A stretch of DNA of 64,000 nucleotides from Verrucomicrobiia bacterium (GCA_035577545.1 DATLVI010000041.1:1-64000); one strand, 5' to 3'; counted from the first letter of the stretch, positions 1-10,066 are shown. The notes: generated from the sequence alone by a model not told the origin. Numbers and translations: made by a program.

Positions 1-458
1 GCATTGCTGCGGATGAGCGTTTCGGCAATCGTCAGCGCTTCCTCGCCGCTGTCCGGCTGGCTGATCAACAAATCGTCGAGGTTCACGCCAATGCGCCTGG
101 CGTAGGAGGGATCCACCGCATGCTCAGCGTCCACGAACGCCGCCAGGCCGCCTGCGCGCTGCGCACTGGCGATCACGCTAAGCATCAACGTCGTCTTGCC
201 GCTGCTCTCGGGACCAAACACCTCGGTAATACGCCCGCGCGGGATACCGCCGACGCCGAGCGCCAAATCGAGCGCAAACGCGCCCGTGGGGATCACCGGA
301 ATGTCCACGTGCGACATCTCGTCGCCGAGGCGCATGATGGAGCCGCTGCCATATTGCTTTTCAATGGACGCGAGCGCTGCCTGCAAGTTCTTGTCCTTTA
401 GCGCACCCGCCTTGGTGGCTGCGGATTCCTTTTCTTTGGTTTCAACTTTGGCCGACAT
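1..458 (-). CDS. recA: Recombinase A, N-terminal part (cut by window edge)
   Basis: RecA forms the ATP-dependent filament on single-stranded DNA that drives homologous recombination and LexA-type self-cleavage. About 152 N-terminal residues are present and the rest lies beyond base 1. The reading frame on the minus strand starts at the ATG at 458-456, with a good Shine-Dalgarno (AAGGAG) about 7 nt upstream. Visible RecA hallmarks are the [12 protein letters not shown] segment, [10 protein letters not shown], the Walker [10 protein letters not shown] and the [10 protein letters not shown] stretch. It lies 13 nt downstream of thpR, and its ribosome-binding site overlaps the end of thpR. This gives the cinA-thpR-recA order seen in many bacteria. 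Identification is secure; only the length is unknown. Confidence 0.97.
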   Translation of the reverse strand, partial: MSAKVETKEKESAATKAGALKDKNLQAALASIEKQYGSGSIMRLGDEMSHVDIPVIPTGAFALDLALGVGGIPRGRITEVFGPESSGKTTLMLSVIASAQRAGGLAAFVDAEHAVDPSYARRIGVNLDDLLISQPDSGEEALTIAETLIRSN

Positions 459-471
459 CGTGAATCTCCTT

Positions 472-1047
472 TTAGTTGTGCGCTCCCAGAGCGTGTGACG
501 AAAGCTTCGTATAAATCGAACCTTCGGGATGAAGTTGGCTCTCGAAGAGATGGATGGCTTCCACCCGCAACGTCCCGAAGGTTGTATCTTTAAGGGAATC
601 GATGGCCCTTGTCAACGCAGCGTCCGGGCGCGGCGATCTAATTCGTCCAAGCGTCAAGTGGGCCGAAAATTCTTGGTGTTCGGGCACAAACCCCAACGGT
701 TGCGTCACCGTCTGCACTGCCCGCGCCAGTGCTGGCAGCCTGTTCCCGTTGTCACTGCACCCAATCCAGACCACGCGTGGGCGCTTTTCATCAGGGAATG
801 CTCCTGCGCCTCGCACCGATACGTCGAATGGCTGGTGTTCGGCTGCGACTGGTCGTAACGCGGACTTGAGCTTATCAACGACCACTTGCTCAACATCGCC
901 AAGAAACTGCAATGTGAGATGGAGGTTCGCAACTTTCGTCCACGAAATCTTCACACCGAGATCCGTTCGTTTCAACCGTGCTTGCGCCTCCTCGATGGCG
1001 GCGCGCACGTCGTCGGGAATATCAACGGCGATAAAAGCGCGGATCAT
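472..1047 (-). CDS. thpR: RNA 2',3'-cyclic phosphodiesterase (2H phosphoesterase, LigT-like)
   Basis: The 191-residue protein belongs to the 2H phosphoesterase superfamily, which opens 2',3'-cyclic phosphates on RNA; the bacterial family was first described as a 2'-5' RNA ligase. Both catalytic HxT motifs are visible: HLTL at residues 43-46, followed by QFLG, and HLTL at 130-133. The N-terminus ([11 protein letters not shown]) is typical of the family and the length is normal. The start overlaps the cinA stop by four bases (ATGA), so translation is probably coupled. The gene sits between cinA and recA in what looks like one operon. Confidence 0.92.
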   Translation of the reverse strand: MIRAFIAVDIPDDVRAAIEEAQARLKRTDLGVKISWTKVANLHLTLQFLGDVEQVVVDKLKSALRPVAAEHQPFDVSVRGAGAFPDEKRPRVVWIGCSDNGNRLPALARAVQTVTQPLGFVPEHQEFSAHLTLGRIRSPRPDAALTRAIDSLKDTTFGTLRVEAIHLFESQLHPEGSIYTKLSSHALGAHN

Positions 1048-2303
1048 TTCTTGAGAAGCTCGCGGCGAACGACGTCAAGTGCGTATTGCGTGACGAAGAA
1101 CTTGAAAGTTTCGCGGTCGAACGCCAGCAGATGACGCTGTACATCGGTGCGCTCGGGCGTCGCGAAGCCGATATAGACCAGACCTACAGGTTTTTCAGGC
1201 GTGCCACCCGTCGGCCCGGCGATTCCCGTCGTGCTGATGCCGAAGTTCGTGCGGCTGAGCGTCCGGATGCCCTCTGCCATTTCCCGTGCGACCTCCTCGC
1301 TTACTGCGCCATGCTCCGCGAGAGTCTTTTCCGATACACCGAGCAGGCGGGTCTTCGATTCATTTGAGTAGGTAACACAGCCATTGATGAAAACCTCGCT
1401 GGAGCCACTCACATTCGTGATGCGGTTGGCAATCGCACCACCCGTGCACGATTCAGCAGTGGCAATCGTCTGGTGAACTACCGTCAACATCTTCACTACG
1501 GTTTCTTCAAGCCTGGCGTCGCCGGTTCCGTAGATATTATCCGCCAGAGCCGTTCGTATTCGGCTCTCGGCCTCATCCGCGGTCGATTTGAGGTCGGAAA
1601 TAATCCGCACCTCAACCTCGCCCATCTTGGCGCTATAACCCAGTTCAAGGTCCGGCAAATCGGACAAAACAGGCGCGACCTTCTCCTCAACGACTGACTC
1701 GGCAAGTCCGACGACCTTGAAAGTGCGGCAATCGAACCGCGCCTGCGCGCCAAAGTGTTTCTCCAGGACCGGTAAGACGTATTCCTCAAACATCGGCTTG
1801 AGTTCGCGTGGGGGACCGGGCAACAGCAAGACCAGTTTGCCCTCTTGGTCGATTGCCAGGCCGGGAGCGGTGCCATTACGATTCGGCAACACTTGCGCGC
1901 CGACGGGGACGAGGGCCTGCACGTAGATGGATTCCGGCAGGCGAATCCTTCGCGCGCGAATGCGTTCAGCAATGTGGGTCGCGACCGATTCATCGCGCAC
2001 GAGTTTGCGGTCCAGCAGTTCCGCGACAACGTCGCGCGTGAAATCGTCGGACGTGGGACCGAGTCCACCGGTAATGATCAAGATATCGCTACGTCGCAAT
2101 GCTTCCTCGACCGCCGCCCGCATCTCCGTGCGGTCATCGGCAACCGTGACCTGTCGGTCAAGTCGCAGGCCGATACTGGCGAGTTGGCGCGCGATATAAC
2201 CAAGATGCGTGTTAACGGTGAAGCCGAGCAAAAGCTCGCTGCCGGTGTTGACAAGTTCCACCCTCACGCGAGCGAGCCTAGCCAAGCGATTGGGCAAAGT
2301 CAA
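1044..2303 (-). CDS. cinA: CinA family protein (competence/damage-inducible; NMN deamidase)
   Basis: CinA proteins recycle pyridine nucleotides. The C-terminal PncC domain deamidates nicotinamide mononucleotide, and the N-terminal molybdopterin-binding-like (COG1058) domain acts on ADP-ribose-type substrates in some members. The N-terminal domain starts with VELVNTGSELLLG and contains the IITGGLGPTSDD motif. The C-terminal domain (about residues 265-415) shows ATAESCTGG and GIAGPTGGTPEKPVG. The 419-residue frame starts at a TTG. A GTG at 2267-2265, giving a 407-residue protein beginning (M)RVELVNTGSE, matches the usual family N-terminus better, but neither start has a strong ribosome-binding site. 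It overlaps thpR by four bases and lies 15 nt after the AsmA-like gene. Confidence 0.93.
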   Translation of the reverse strand: MTLPNRLARLARVRVELVNTGSELLLGFTVNTHLGYIARQLASIGLRLDRQVTVADDRTEMRAAVEEALRRSDILIITGGLGPTSDDFTRDVVAELLDRKLVRDESVATHIAERIRARRIRLPESIYVQALVPVGAQVLPNRNGTAPGLAIDQEGKLVLLLPGPPRELKPMFEEYVLPVLEKHFGAQARFDCRTFKVVGLAESVVEEKVAPVLSDLPDLELGYSAKMGEVEVRIISDLKSTADEAESRIRTALADNIYGTGDARLEETVVKMLTVVHQTIATAESCTGGAIANRITNVSGSSEVFINGCVTYSNESKTRLLGVSEKTLAEHGAVSEEVAREMAEGIRTLSRTNFGISTTGIAGPTGGTPEKPVGLVYIGFATPERTDVQRHLLAFDRETFKFFVTQYALDVVRRELLKK

Positions 2304-2318
2304 ATGACGCCGCGCGTC

Positions 2319-4655
2319 TCACCGGCTCGGCAGCAATTCTTTTGGCAGGTTGACCGGCCGATACTTCGGATCGCCGATCGTGCCGCCAACTTTGTATTCG
2401 AGGAGCTTGCCGATAAGTGGTGAAATCCACCCGATGCCGGGCCACGCGCGCAAAAACTGGGCCTCGACCCGAAAGTCCAGCTTGCCGTCGAAACCGAGCT
2501 GCCCCCGACTCTCGGCCGTGAAGGCGCCAGCGGCGATTTGCATGTCTTCCGTGCTCACGGCCTGATTGGTGATGGTGAACGAAGCCTGCGCGCGCGTCGC
2601 CTTGGTCTTGCCAAGGATCTCCGAGAAGATGCCAAACACCGGCGCCTGCCAGAGGATGCCATCCGTCACGTTGAGCTGCCCCGTCCCGCTCAAGCTGCTC
2701 AGATCGTTTCCACGTCCATCGATCGTCGCCTGGCCCGTCAGCAACCCGGTGACGGTACTCTCGCGGTCCTCCGTGGCTGTGAGTAGGCTGTGAACGTCCG
2801 CATGATCGACCGAGAACTCGAAGTTGTACGACGGGTCGGCATCCGAAAAGACGAAGCCAGCGCGGCCACGCAGTTTGCCGCCATAGAAATCCGCATCAAA
2901 ATCGTTGATTTGCATCGTGTTGTTCGTGAACACGAGGGTTGCCTGCGCCCGGTCAGCGGTAAACTTCCAATACGAAAAGCCCTCGTTGAAAACGTGCGCC
3001 GCCCAGGTCGTGGCCTCAGGTTTATCGAAATCGATCACGCCACGCGCTTTCGCGTTGGTGCGCGATCCAAATCGGTAAGGGGCCATCGTTTTCACCGCCT
3101 TTTCCCCAAGCAACCCGGCGATCTCCGAGGGGTTTGCCCTGGCCGTGAGGTCGAAGTTGACGCGGTGGGCGTTGAAGTCTGCAAACAACATGCCGCGGAC
3201 ATCACCCTCCCGCCGCTCCAATTGCAAGTCCTCCACATCGAGCCGGCTTTCGCGGAGACGCAACCTCGCCGATGCGCTTTCGAGTCCGACACCACGGTAA
3301 CTACAGCGGTGGGCATCAATTTGCGCGTCGTACGCCAACGCATCGGGATCAACAAAATCACCGCGAACCTTTGCGACGATGTGCGGAGGCGTCTCAAACC
3401 ATGCCGGCTCGACAATCTGCCGGACATACTTGAACATCACGGGCAGGAGCTTGGTGGGGTCAATTGTGCTATCAAATTCGTAGGTGAAGTCGGTGCTTTC
3501 AAGATGATACTCGCCGTGTCCGGTTAAACGCCCCCCAGGCGTGACGACATCGACATCGTTAAACTTGACCTGCGGACCGCGGTCTTCAAAGCCAAATTTG
3601 ATCGAACGAAATTCGATGCCCTGAAAGGTGAGCCCCCCCGTTTGCACGGTGCCCGTCAATTCGGGTAGGCTGCCCGTTTCCGGATTCAGCCGGTAACGCG
3701 CCAGAATTTTCGGGTTCTCCTGGACCCGCAGGTCGCGCAGAATCGGCCCGGCGTCCTTGATCACCAGCGGAACAATGGCCGCGGGGTCGGTCGTGCTGGA
3801 CAACGCTACATCAAATTGTCCCATCGCGATGTCATAACGGCCGTGAATGTCGATTTCGCCGCCGTACAGCGAGGCTTCACAGTGGTGCAATTCAATCGCA
3901 CCGTCAGTCATTTCGATATCGACGCCCGCGGAGTCAAGGTGGAGGTCGCGATACTGAAGCTGGCTGCCGCGCAGTTTCGCCACCACATGCCCGACGAGCG
4001 GTTGCGCCAAATCGAGGTCAAAATCCAAATCGAGCTGCGGGGGAAGTGTGACCTGAATCTGGTTCAACTCACGCACGGCCTTCGTGAAAAAGAGAAACTG
4101 CCCCCCCTTTGTGGAAATCTGCACGGTGGCCGGGGTCGTTGTTGTCGCGGAGGCCGAGCGGGGCTTAATACGCCCGGAGACGTTCAGGCGAATTCCGCAA
4201 TAAACACCCGTAAGCCGATCCACGCGAATGGAGCCGTCGTCTTCGAATTTAAAAGTAGCGTACGCATCAGACGCCGTGAACTTGGCCGGGCCGTTCTCGT
4301 CCGGCGGCGTGGGAATGGCGATCACCGCGTTGGCAATATGGATCGCGCGGATAAAGGTCTGCTTGTGGAGGAGTCGCTTCAAGCTAAACTGCAATTCCAG
4401 CTCGTCGATTTGCGCGAGAGGTTGATCCGGCGTTTTCGCGTCCGCAAACGTCGCATCGGTGGCCACGACCCCGCGAAAGAGATCCAGACGGATCGAGGTG
4501 AACTGGGCGGCGTAGCCTGCCCGTTGCAACTCACTCAAAAGCATCTCCTTGAGAAAATCAGGGAACCCATAGAGGTGCAGGTAGCCAAGCGACAGCAGTG
4601 AGAATACCACCACCACCACCAGAAAGCGGACAAAAAGCCTGTACAGAAACTTCAC
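2319..4655 (-). CDS. AsmA-like / inner-membrane-anchored periplasmic protein
   Basis: This large 778-residue protein has one N-terminal membrane segment (about residues 8-28) followed by a long beta-rich periplasmic part. That is the architecture of AsmA/TamB/YhdP-type proteins, which bridge the inner and outer membranes and affect lipid transport or outer-membrane assembly. Repeated patterns of GxLxGxGxYxL type, such as GRLTGHGEYHL and GKLRGRAGFVF, and a C-terminal AsmA-like region (LSSLSGTGQLNVTDGILW, about residues 655-675) support this. It sits between the DUF4340 gene and cinA on the same strand with short gaps. No catalytic motif is seen. The family assignment is reasonable; the cargo and exact role cannot be inferred. 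Confidence 0.72.
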   Translation of the reverse strand: MKFLYRLFVRFLVVVVVFSLLSLGYLHLYGFPDFLKEMLLSELQRAGYAAQFTSIRLDLFRGVVATDATFADAKTPDQPLAQIDELELQFSLKRLLHKQTFIRAIHIANAVIAIPTPPDENGPAKFTASDAYATFKFEDDGSIRVDRLTGVYCGIRLNVSGRIKPRSASATTTTPATVQISTKGGQFLFFTKAVRELNQIQVTLPPQLDLDFDLDLAQPLVGHVVAKLRGSQLQYRDLHLDSAGVDIEMTDGAIELHHCEASLYGGEIDIHGRYDIAMGQFDVALSSTTDPAAIVPLVIKDAGPILRDLRVQENPKILARYRLNPETGSLPELTGTVQTGGLTFQGIEFRSIKFGFEDRGPQVKFNDVDVVTPGGRLTGHGEYHLESTDFTYEFDSTIDPTKLLPVMFKYVRQIVEPAWFETPPHIVAKVRGDFVDPDALAYDAQIDAHRCSYRGVGLESASARLRLRESRLDVEDLQLERREGDVRGMLFADFNAHRVNFDLTARANPSEIAGLLGEKAVKTMAPYRFGSRTNAKARGVIDFDKPEATTWAAHVFNEGFSYWKFTADRAQATLVFTNNTMQINDFDADFYGGKLRGRAGFVFSDADPSYNFEFSVDHADVHSLLTATEDRESTVTGLLTGQATIDGRGNDLSSLSGTGQLNVTDGILWQAPVFGIFSEILGKTKATRAQASFTITNQAVSTEDMQIAAGAFTAESRGQLGFDGKLDFRVEAQFLRAWPGIGWISPLIGKLLEYKVGGTIGDPKYRPVNLPKELLPSR

Positions 4656-4710
4656 GTCGGGTGATTCTTAAACGCACCGTCTCGGCCCGTCAACGTGTTT
4701 CCCCAAGACG

Positions 4711-6609
4711 TCAGGACCCAGCGGACTGTTTATCCAGCCCATTCGTCGACGCGGGCGCGTAGGCAGGCACTTTAATGATCTGACTAACAGGCGGAACAGC
4801 GCTCGACGGGAGCGCGTTCGTCGTTGCGGGCGCAGGCTGCGGATTGGGCTGCGTGACAATGTCTCGTGACAATGTATTCGCCCGACTCGTCCAGATTGTA
4901 AAAACCAGTGGTGGATCGCTCCAGAATGCGTACCGCCTCTCCACATCCAGCAGTTTACCAAGCGTGAGCGTGTATGTCTTGTCACCCAGGGTCGCGGCGA
5001 CCGTCGCTTCGGGTTGGTCAAGCCCATACTCGGCCAGATTGTCGCGCCCTTCGCGCACAAACTCCTCCGCATACACGGACGCCAACTCATCGAGCAAGCG
5101 TTGCAGAGCATCGTTGTCGATCACTCCCTGGGCAGGCTCCATCAGTTTCCATTTCTTGTCAGCGTCACGTTGCAAAGTCACTTTTCCCGACTTCCTCTCA
5201 ATCGTTAGCTTCGTAACCTGGTCCGATTTCAAATCGACCAGCGTGCGTGCGCGCAGCGCGAGATAGTTCGCTGGCAACCACCCGACGATGTTGGTGTCCA
5301 CCCCATACACGAATGGCTCGTCAACCCGTTTCACGAAACGGACAGCGTTCGACGCATCCAGCGCACCGACCAACAGTTGCGCCAGCAAGTTTGTCCCCTC
5401 CCCGCGCAGAGTCACGGTCGCCAGCGGCGCCGCCAATCCGTATTTATCCAAATCGGTTGCCACGTCCGCCATAAATTGCCGGGCCTTCAAGCTGCCGAGC
5501 TGTCTGAGCAACTGCTGGACCGCGTTACCCTCTGCAGCCGCGACAGCCGGCGCCGTGATGCTCCATGTTGAATCGGTGCGCACGAGCGAAATCTTGTCCG
5601 TACCATGCAACACTTCGATCCCGTGCACGTCACTCTCCGGGAACTCGAGCACCTGCGCGTCGCGCAAATCATTGGCTTGGACCGCAAACTTCTGCACGCT
5701 GGCGGAGGGCACGGTATAAATCGAGTCGGTGCTCTTGAGTTTTGCATACACCTTGCCCGGGTCATTGGTCGAGGCGCGACCGATCTGCAACGTCTTGCCC
5801 GATTCACCTGTCCACACCGTGACCTCGCGTTCCGGCTCATCAAGCTGGTACGTGTGGATGTCCTTCGCATCTTCGCTGACAAAGTCAGTCACGCGCAGCC
5901 CGCTCAAATCGGAGAGTAGTTCGCTGACTTTGCGCGGGTCGGCGCGGGCGGCGAGTGGACGTGTCACCGCCCAACGCGGTTCTGCATTCGTGGTGGCTGC
6001 CGACTTCGCCAATTCGATCACGCGGTCGGGACTCTTGATCTCGATGCGCGTGGCGGAGGCGGGCTGGAAGTCAATGACGGTGCGGTCACGCAGGTCGTCC
6101 AAGGTGCGATCCAAACGCTCATAAATCGACTTCGGCAAAACGAGCACATCCTTCTTACCCTGCAACTGGGCATAGACCGCGTCCTTCGTTGGCGTCTCAT
6201 TGCCGACGAGCAGGACCATGCTCCCCTTTTTGTTCCGTAATGTCAGGTGGACGCGCGGCAATTGCAGCCCAAAGTCTTTTCGAGTCAACCCTTTGAGTTC
6301 CTGCTCGGTAATTGAACGTTTGCGCTCGGCAAACTCCAGTTCGTCTAAGATCGAGCTGACCGTGCCATAGTTGGCGCGAACATCCAGTGGCTTTTTGATT
6401 TGCCATTGGTCACCCGATCTTTCGAGCGCGTAAACCTGGTTCGTCAACCCGATATCCAAGCCGATGATGTCCTTCGACTGGAAATCGAGGACGCGCTTGT
6501 TTCTGGCCTGCAACTCCTGGGTGGAAGTGCCCCAGTAGTAATCGAGGGCAACCAGCCCGCCGATCACCAGGGCGACAAGGACCAACACCAATGTCGTGCG
6601 CGATTTCAT
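4711..6609 (-). CDS. DUF4340 domain protein
   Basis: The 632-residue protein has an N-terminal membrane anchor (about residues 6-25) and repeated DUF4340 modules. Recurrent patterns are ERSGDQWQIKKPL, RTDSTWSITAPA and DADKKWKLMEP, each a W-x-(I/L) strand followed by a proline-rich turn, with VxxLLxxLxxL-type helices between them. DUF4340 proteins are commonly encoded beside GldG/ABC_transp_aux genes, as here, and probably form the extracytoplasmic part of that transporter-like system; the substrate is unknown. The C-terminus is rich in proline, alanine and threonine. I chose the ATG at 6609 over an upstream TTG because it directly precedes the basic pre-membrane residues. Confidence 0.8.
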   Translation of the reverse strand: MKSRTTLVLVLVALVIGGLVALDYYWGTSTQELQARNKRVLDFQSKDIIGLDIGLTNQVYALERSGDQWQIKKPLDVRANYGTVSSILDELEFAERKRSITEQELKGLTRKDFGLQLPRVHLTLRNKKGSMVLLVGNETPTKDAVYAQLQGKKDVLVLPKSIYERLDRTLDDLRDRTVIDFQPASATRIEIKSPDRVIELAKSAATTNAEPRWAVTRPLAARADPRKVSELLSDLSGLRVTDFVSEDAKDIHTYQLDEPEREVTVWTGESGKTLQIGRASTNDPGKVYAKLKSTDSIYTVPSASVQKFAVQANDLRDAQVLEFPESDVHGIEVLHGTDKISLVRTDSTWSITAPAVAAAEGNAVQQLLRQLGSLKARQFMADVATDLDKYGLAAPLATVTLRGEGTNLLAQLLVGALDASNAVRFVKRVDEPFVYGVDTNIVGWLPANYLALRARTLVDLKSDQVTKLTIERKSGKVTLQRDADKKWKLMEPAQGVIDNDALQRLLDELASVYAEEFVREGRDNLAEYGLDQPEATVAATLGDKTYTLTLGKLLDVERRYAFWSDPPLVFTIWTSRANTLSRDIVTQPNPQPAPATTNALPSSAVPPVSQIIKVPAYAPASTNGLDKQSAGS

Positions 6610-6656
6610 ATCCAATTATTCGTTACTTCTGGAGCCGCAGAAACATCTGGAGGTCG

Positions 6657-8186
6657 TTATTTGCGGCGGCTTAACCAAACCACAATGCCAATAATCGCCA
6701 CCATCAGCGGCAACCCGCCAACCACGAGCATATAAACGGCATGCTGCTGGCTCGGAGACATATCGAGACGAAATTCGTCGGGAACTTTCGGGCTGACGGC
6801 CATCAGTTGCTCGCGTTGGAGCAACCAGTTAACCGCGTTCATGAAAAAGTCGAGATTGCCGCCACCGAGACTGCTGTTGTCCACAAACCGCGATGTGCCG
6901 ACGACCACCAGACGCGTAACGCCGATGTCCACATCTACGCCATGCGGCTTACTCGTCTCGACCGCCACCGCCAACGGAAGTGGCCCCGCAATGTCCGTTG
7001 CGGCGTCGAACACCGCATGTTCCGTATCGGGATCGGTCTCACCCCAATACGCGGGAGCCGCCTTGACCAATTCGGTAACCCGCGGCTGGTCCGGCGTCCC
7101 GCTTTCCGGCTGCGGCGCACGACGAATCGATCGCGCATACGGGAATTCTGTATTTGTGTCAGCAAGCTTGGCCGTAATCGGATGCGGAGCGTAATCGGCG
7201 GCCACGGCATTGACATCAAGCATCTGCGTGCCAAGCAACACCCCTGCCTGGCGCATTGCCAGGTCATCGTCTACCTGTACACCCCAACGCTTGAGAAACA
7301 CCTCGAGACCCGTCTGGGTGTGAGCGTCGAGCATAATAATCAGGCGGCCTTTGCCTTTCAGGTACTGCTCCAACGCGTTCAATTCGGATGGCGCGAATGC
7401 CTTGCGTGGGCCGGCGATGACAATCGCGCCCGCATCCGTCGGCAACGCCTGGCTCTCCAGCAGATTCCATTTCTCCACGAGGATATTGTCGCGCTTGATG
7501 TAGCGTGAGAGTTCCGAATAGCCCTCGCGTTGGTCGAAATCCTCGGGATCACGCTCGCCATGACCCGTCAGGAAATACACCTTGGGCGACTCTTCCTCGG
7601 TCACGGTCTGGATCGCGGAAAGAAACAGGCCTTCCCCCCTGAACGCCTTGACGCGGCTTTCGCCCATTTCCTGGCTTTGGGCGCCGAGATCGACCATTTC
7701 ATCGAGCCGCACGTATTTGTGATGCCCGCGGCTCGCGAAAATGATCACATCCGGAGAGTCAAGATTGTACTGCTTGACAAGTTGTTGCGCACGCGCCAGG
7801 TCGCGTTGCGGATCGACATATTCCACGTGCAGCTTCTCTTTACCGTAGAACTTAAATTCCTTCAGCAGGTTGTGGACATCATCGAGGGTCTTCGCGACAT
7901 ACTCGTGCTGGTGGTCGCCTGCGGGCGGTAAGAAAACAATCAGGTCGACGGGGTCTTTCAAACTCGCGAGTACCTGCTTGGTCTTTCCGGCCAATTGGTA
8001 GTAACCCGCTTTCGTCCAGTCAAAGCGCACGTAATGCCGAGACGCCAGCCAGTTGACCATGACCACGGCGGCCAGCAGCGCCCCAATCTGCACCAGGACG
8101 TTGGCGCCGACGACCACTCGCCGGTGGCGTAGCGTCGGGAGTTTGCCGCTTCGCGAGGCTTCGTTCGCCACGACCACTACCTCCAC
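6657..8186 (-). CDS. GldG-like ABC-associated membrane protein (ABC_transp_aux domain)
   Basis: The 509-residue protein has an N-terminal membrane segment (about 27-47), a large extracytoplasmic ABC_transp_aux (DUF4350/GldG-like) region and a C-terminal membrane helix (about 482-503) followed by RRK. Family-like motifs include the N-terminal NWLASRHYVRFDWTK, YYQLAGKTKQVLASL and the middle YFLTGHGERDPED. In Bacteroidota, GldG works with GldA and GldF in an ABC complex required for gliding. In other phyla the same trio is of unknown function, so gliding should not be assumed. The start is a GTG overlapping the permease gene by 10 bases, which implies coupled translation. Confidence 0.83.
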   Translation of the reverse strand: MEVVVVANEASRSGKLPTLRHRRVVVGANVLVQIGALLAAVVMVNWLASRHYVRFDWTKAGYYQLAGKTKQVLASLKDPVDLIVFLPPAGDHQHEYVAKTLDDVHNLLKEFKFYGKEKLHVEYVDPQRDLARAQQLVKQYNLDSPDVIIFASRGHHKYVRLDEMVDLGAQSQEMGESRVKAFRGEGLFLSAIQTVTEEESPKVYFLTGHGERDPEDFDQREGYSELSRYIKRDNILVEKWNLLESQALPTDAGAIVIAGPRKAFAPSELNALEQYLKGKGRLIIMLDAHTQTGLEVFLKRWGVQVDDDLAMRQAGVLLGTQMLDVNAVAADYAPHPITAKLADTNTEFPYARSIRRAPQPESGTPDQPRVTELVKAAPAYWGETDPDTEHAVFDAATDIAGPLPLAVAVETSKPHGVDVDIGVTRLVVVGTSRFVDNSSLGGGNLDFFMNAVNWLLQREQLMAVSPKVPDEFRLDMSPSQQHAVYMLVVGGLPLMVAIIGIVVWLSRRK

Positions 8187-8923
8187 TTCCTGGATTCAAC
8201 CACGCGGGTCGTTATGAACAACGCCAGCACCGTACCGCTCGCGTACAGCACCAGTGGCCGCAGATCCACCACGCCCCGTTGGAAGTCATTCATTTGCTCG
8301 AATGCCGACAGGAATTCGAAAATTTTACCGGCGGTCGTCCCGCGTGTGAAATAATACCCAAACCAGATCGCAATCAGGTACAAGAACAATAGGGCGAATG
8401 CGATCAGGAAGGCCGTCACTTGATTCCGGGTCATGGCGGACGTCATTAATCCAACCGCGATCAGGAACTGTCCGATCACCACGATCCCCAGATATCCGCT
8501 GAGGATCGGGCCGAGATCCAATGCGGTTTGTTCTCCCGAGAAATGGCGCAGGATCACCACGTACAAACCCGTCGCCGCCCACATCAACGTGTACAGCGCC
8601 ACCGCACCCAACCACTTGGCCAGGACCACCTCGAAATCCGTCACGGGCGCGGTCATCAACATTTCGAGCGTGCCGGCGCGTTTCTCTTCCGCCAGCAAGC
8701 GCATCGTGATCGCCGGCACGAGAAACAACGACGGCAACCAGAACCAACTGAAAAAGCCCTCCATCACCGTCAGCTGCGTCGATCCCCGCGAGAGCAACTC
8801 ACCGACAATGGAAACGAAGCTGACTCCCATCACCAGCAGAAAAAACATGATCACCACGTACCCCAGGACCGACGCAAAGTACGCGTTCAATTCCCGTCGC
8901 AACAAGGCCGGTACATTCCTCAT
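8177..8923 (-). CDS. ABC-2 type permease (GldF-like)
   Basis: The 248-residue membrane protein has about six hydrophobic segments and the ABC-2 permease signature. It starts RRELNAYFASVLGYVV and contains LAEEKRAGTLEMLMTAPV, the conserved loop between helices 2 and 3 of GldF/NosY-type permeases. It is the membrane partner of the ATPase encoded immediately upstream (four-base ATGA overlap) and of the GldG-like protein immediately downstream. The three form one ABC module. Substrate is unknown. Confidence 0.9.
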   Translation of the reverse strand: MRNVPALLRRELNAYFASVLGYVVIMFFLLVMGVSFVSIVGELLSRGSTQLTVMEGFFSWFWLPSLFLVPAITMRLLAEEKRAGTLEMLMTAPVTDFEVVLAKWLGAVALYTLMWAATGLYVVILRHFSGEQTALDLGPILSGYLGIVVIGQFLIAVGLMTSAMTRNQVTAFLIAFALLFLYLIAIWFGYYFTRGTTAGKIFEFLSAFEQMNDFQRGVVDLRPLVLYASGTVLALFITTRVVESRKWR

Positions 8924-9909
8924 CGCAGCACGCTCCTCCGCTGCTCGCGCCGCTCCTCTTCCGCCTCATCCTCTTCCCGCGTGATCTGGACGAAGATGTC
9001 CTCCAGCGTCGTCCGCGTCCGCGTCAGTTCGCGCAATGTCCATCCGTTGGTCGCCACGGTTTGATAAATCCTCTCGCGCGGATCGGTCCCCAACTTCGGC
9101 GTCAACGCCACGCGTACATAGCCGTCCTCGATGATCTTGGCATTGACCGATTCCACGTCTTCGAGAGCGCGCATCTTGGCCTGCACTTCCGAACCGGGAC
9201 CGCGCACTTCCACCTGGATCAGCCCGCCCGCGTGCAGCGTTTTCATTAAATTGTCCGGCGTATCCGAAGCCAGGATGCGTCCATGGTGAATAATGATGAC
9301 CCGATTGCAGGTCATCTCCACTTCCGGCAGGATGTGGGTCGAAAGCAAAATGGTGTGCCGCTTACCCAGGTCCTTGATGAGTTGCCGCACCTGGCGAATC
9401 TGCACGGGGTCGAGGCCAATCGTCGGTTCGTCAAGAATCAATAGGTCCGGCTCGGCCAACAGCGCGTCCGCCAAACCGACGCGTTGGCGATATCCTTTCG
9501 ACAGTTGACCGATGATGCGGTGCGAGACATCCGTGAGGCCGCACATCTCCAGGACTTCCGGGATACGTTCCTTGCGTTCGGCGCGCGGCAGGCCCTTGAG
9601 CTTGGAGCGGAACTTCAGGTATTCACTCACACGCATGTCCACATAGAGTGGGTTGTTTTCCGGCATATACCCAACCCGCTCGCGCACTTCGAGAGAGTTC
9701 TCGAACACATCCAACCCCGCCACCTCGACGCGTCCTGATGAAGCGGGTATGAAGCCCGTTAAAATGCGCATCGTCGTGCTCTTGCCCGCACCGTTCGGAC
9801 CGAGAAAGCCGACAATCTCCCCGCGTTGCACCTCGAAGGAAACGCCATTTAGCGCGGTTACGCCCGCGTAACGCTTCGTCAGATTCTCTACTTTGATCAT
9901 CGGTTGCAT
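8920..9909 (-). CDS. ABC transporter ATP-binding protein (GldA-like)
   Basis: The 329-residue ATPase powers the ABC-2 system encoded next to it. Nucleotide-binding motifs are complete: Walker A GPNGAGKST (residues 37-45), signature LSKGYRQRV (136-144), Walker B LLILDEPT (156-163) and the switch histidine H192. The C-terminal 100 residues form the accessory domain found in GldA/CcmA-like drug or gliding exporters. It heads the minus-strand run of genes that extends to recA. A second ATG at 9900 (MIKVENLTKRY) is an equally good start. No strong ribosome-binding site is visible before either. Confidence 0.93.
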   Translation of the reverse strand: MQPMIKVENLTKRYAGVTALNGVSFEVQRGEIVGFLGPNGAGKSTTMRILTGFIPASSGRVEVAGLDVFENSLEVRERVGYMPENNPLYVDMRVSEYLKFRSKLKGLPRAERKERIPEVLEMCGLTDVSHRIIGQLSKGYRQRVGLADALLAEPDLLILDEPTIGLDPVQIRQVRQLIKDLGKRHTILLSTHILPEVEMTCNRVIIIHHGRILASDTPDNLMKTLHAGGLIQVEVRGPGSEVQAKMRALEDVESVNAKIIEDGYVRVALTPKLGTDPRERIYQTVATNGWTLRELTRTRTTLEDIFVQITREEDEAEEERREQRRSVLR

Positions 9910-10066
9910 AACACAGCCAGAGAGCGTTCCCGAAAACTTGCCACTTCCTCCTCTATCTGCTTAAACGGGAAAGCGCTGCAACTTCTAGCATATGGGCATA
10001 GACATTGGCAAGCGGTGGAATGTTCAAGACGGAGAAGTCGCTTCACACTGCCGGAATCATCCGGGA

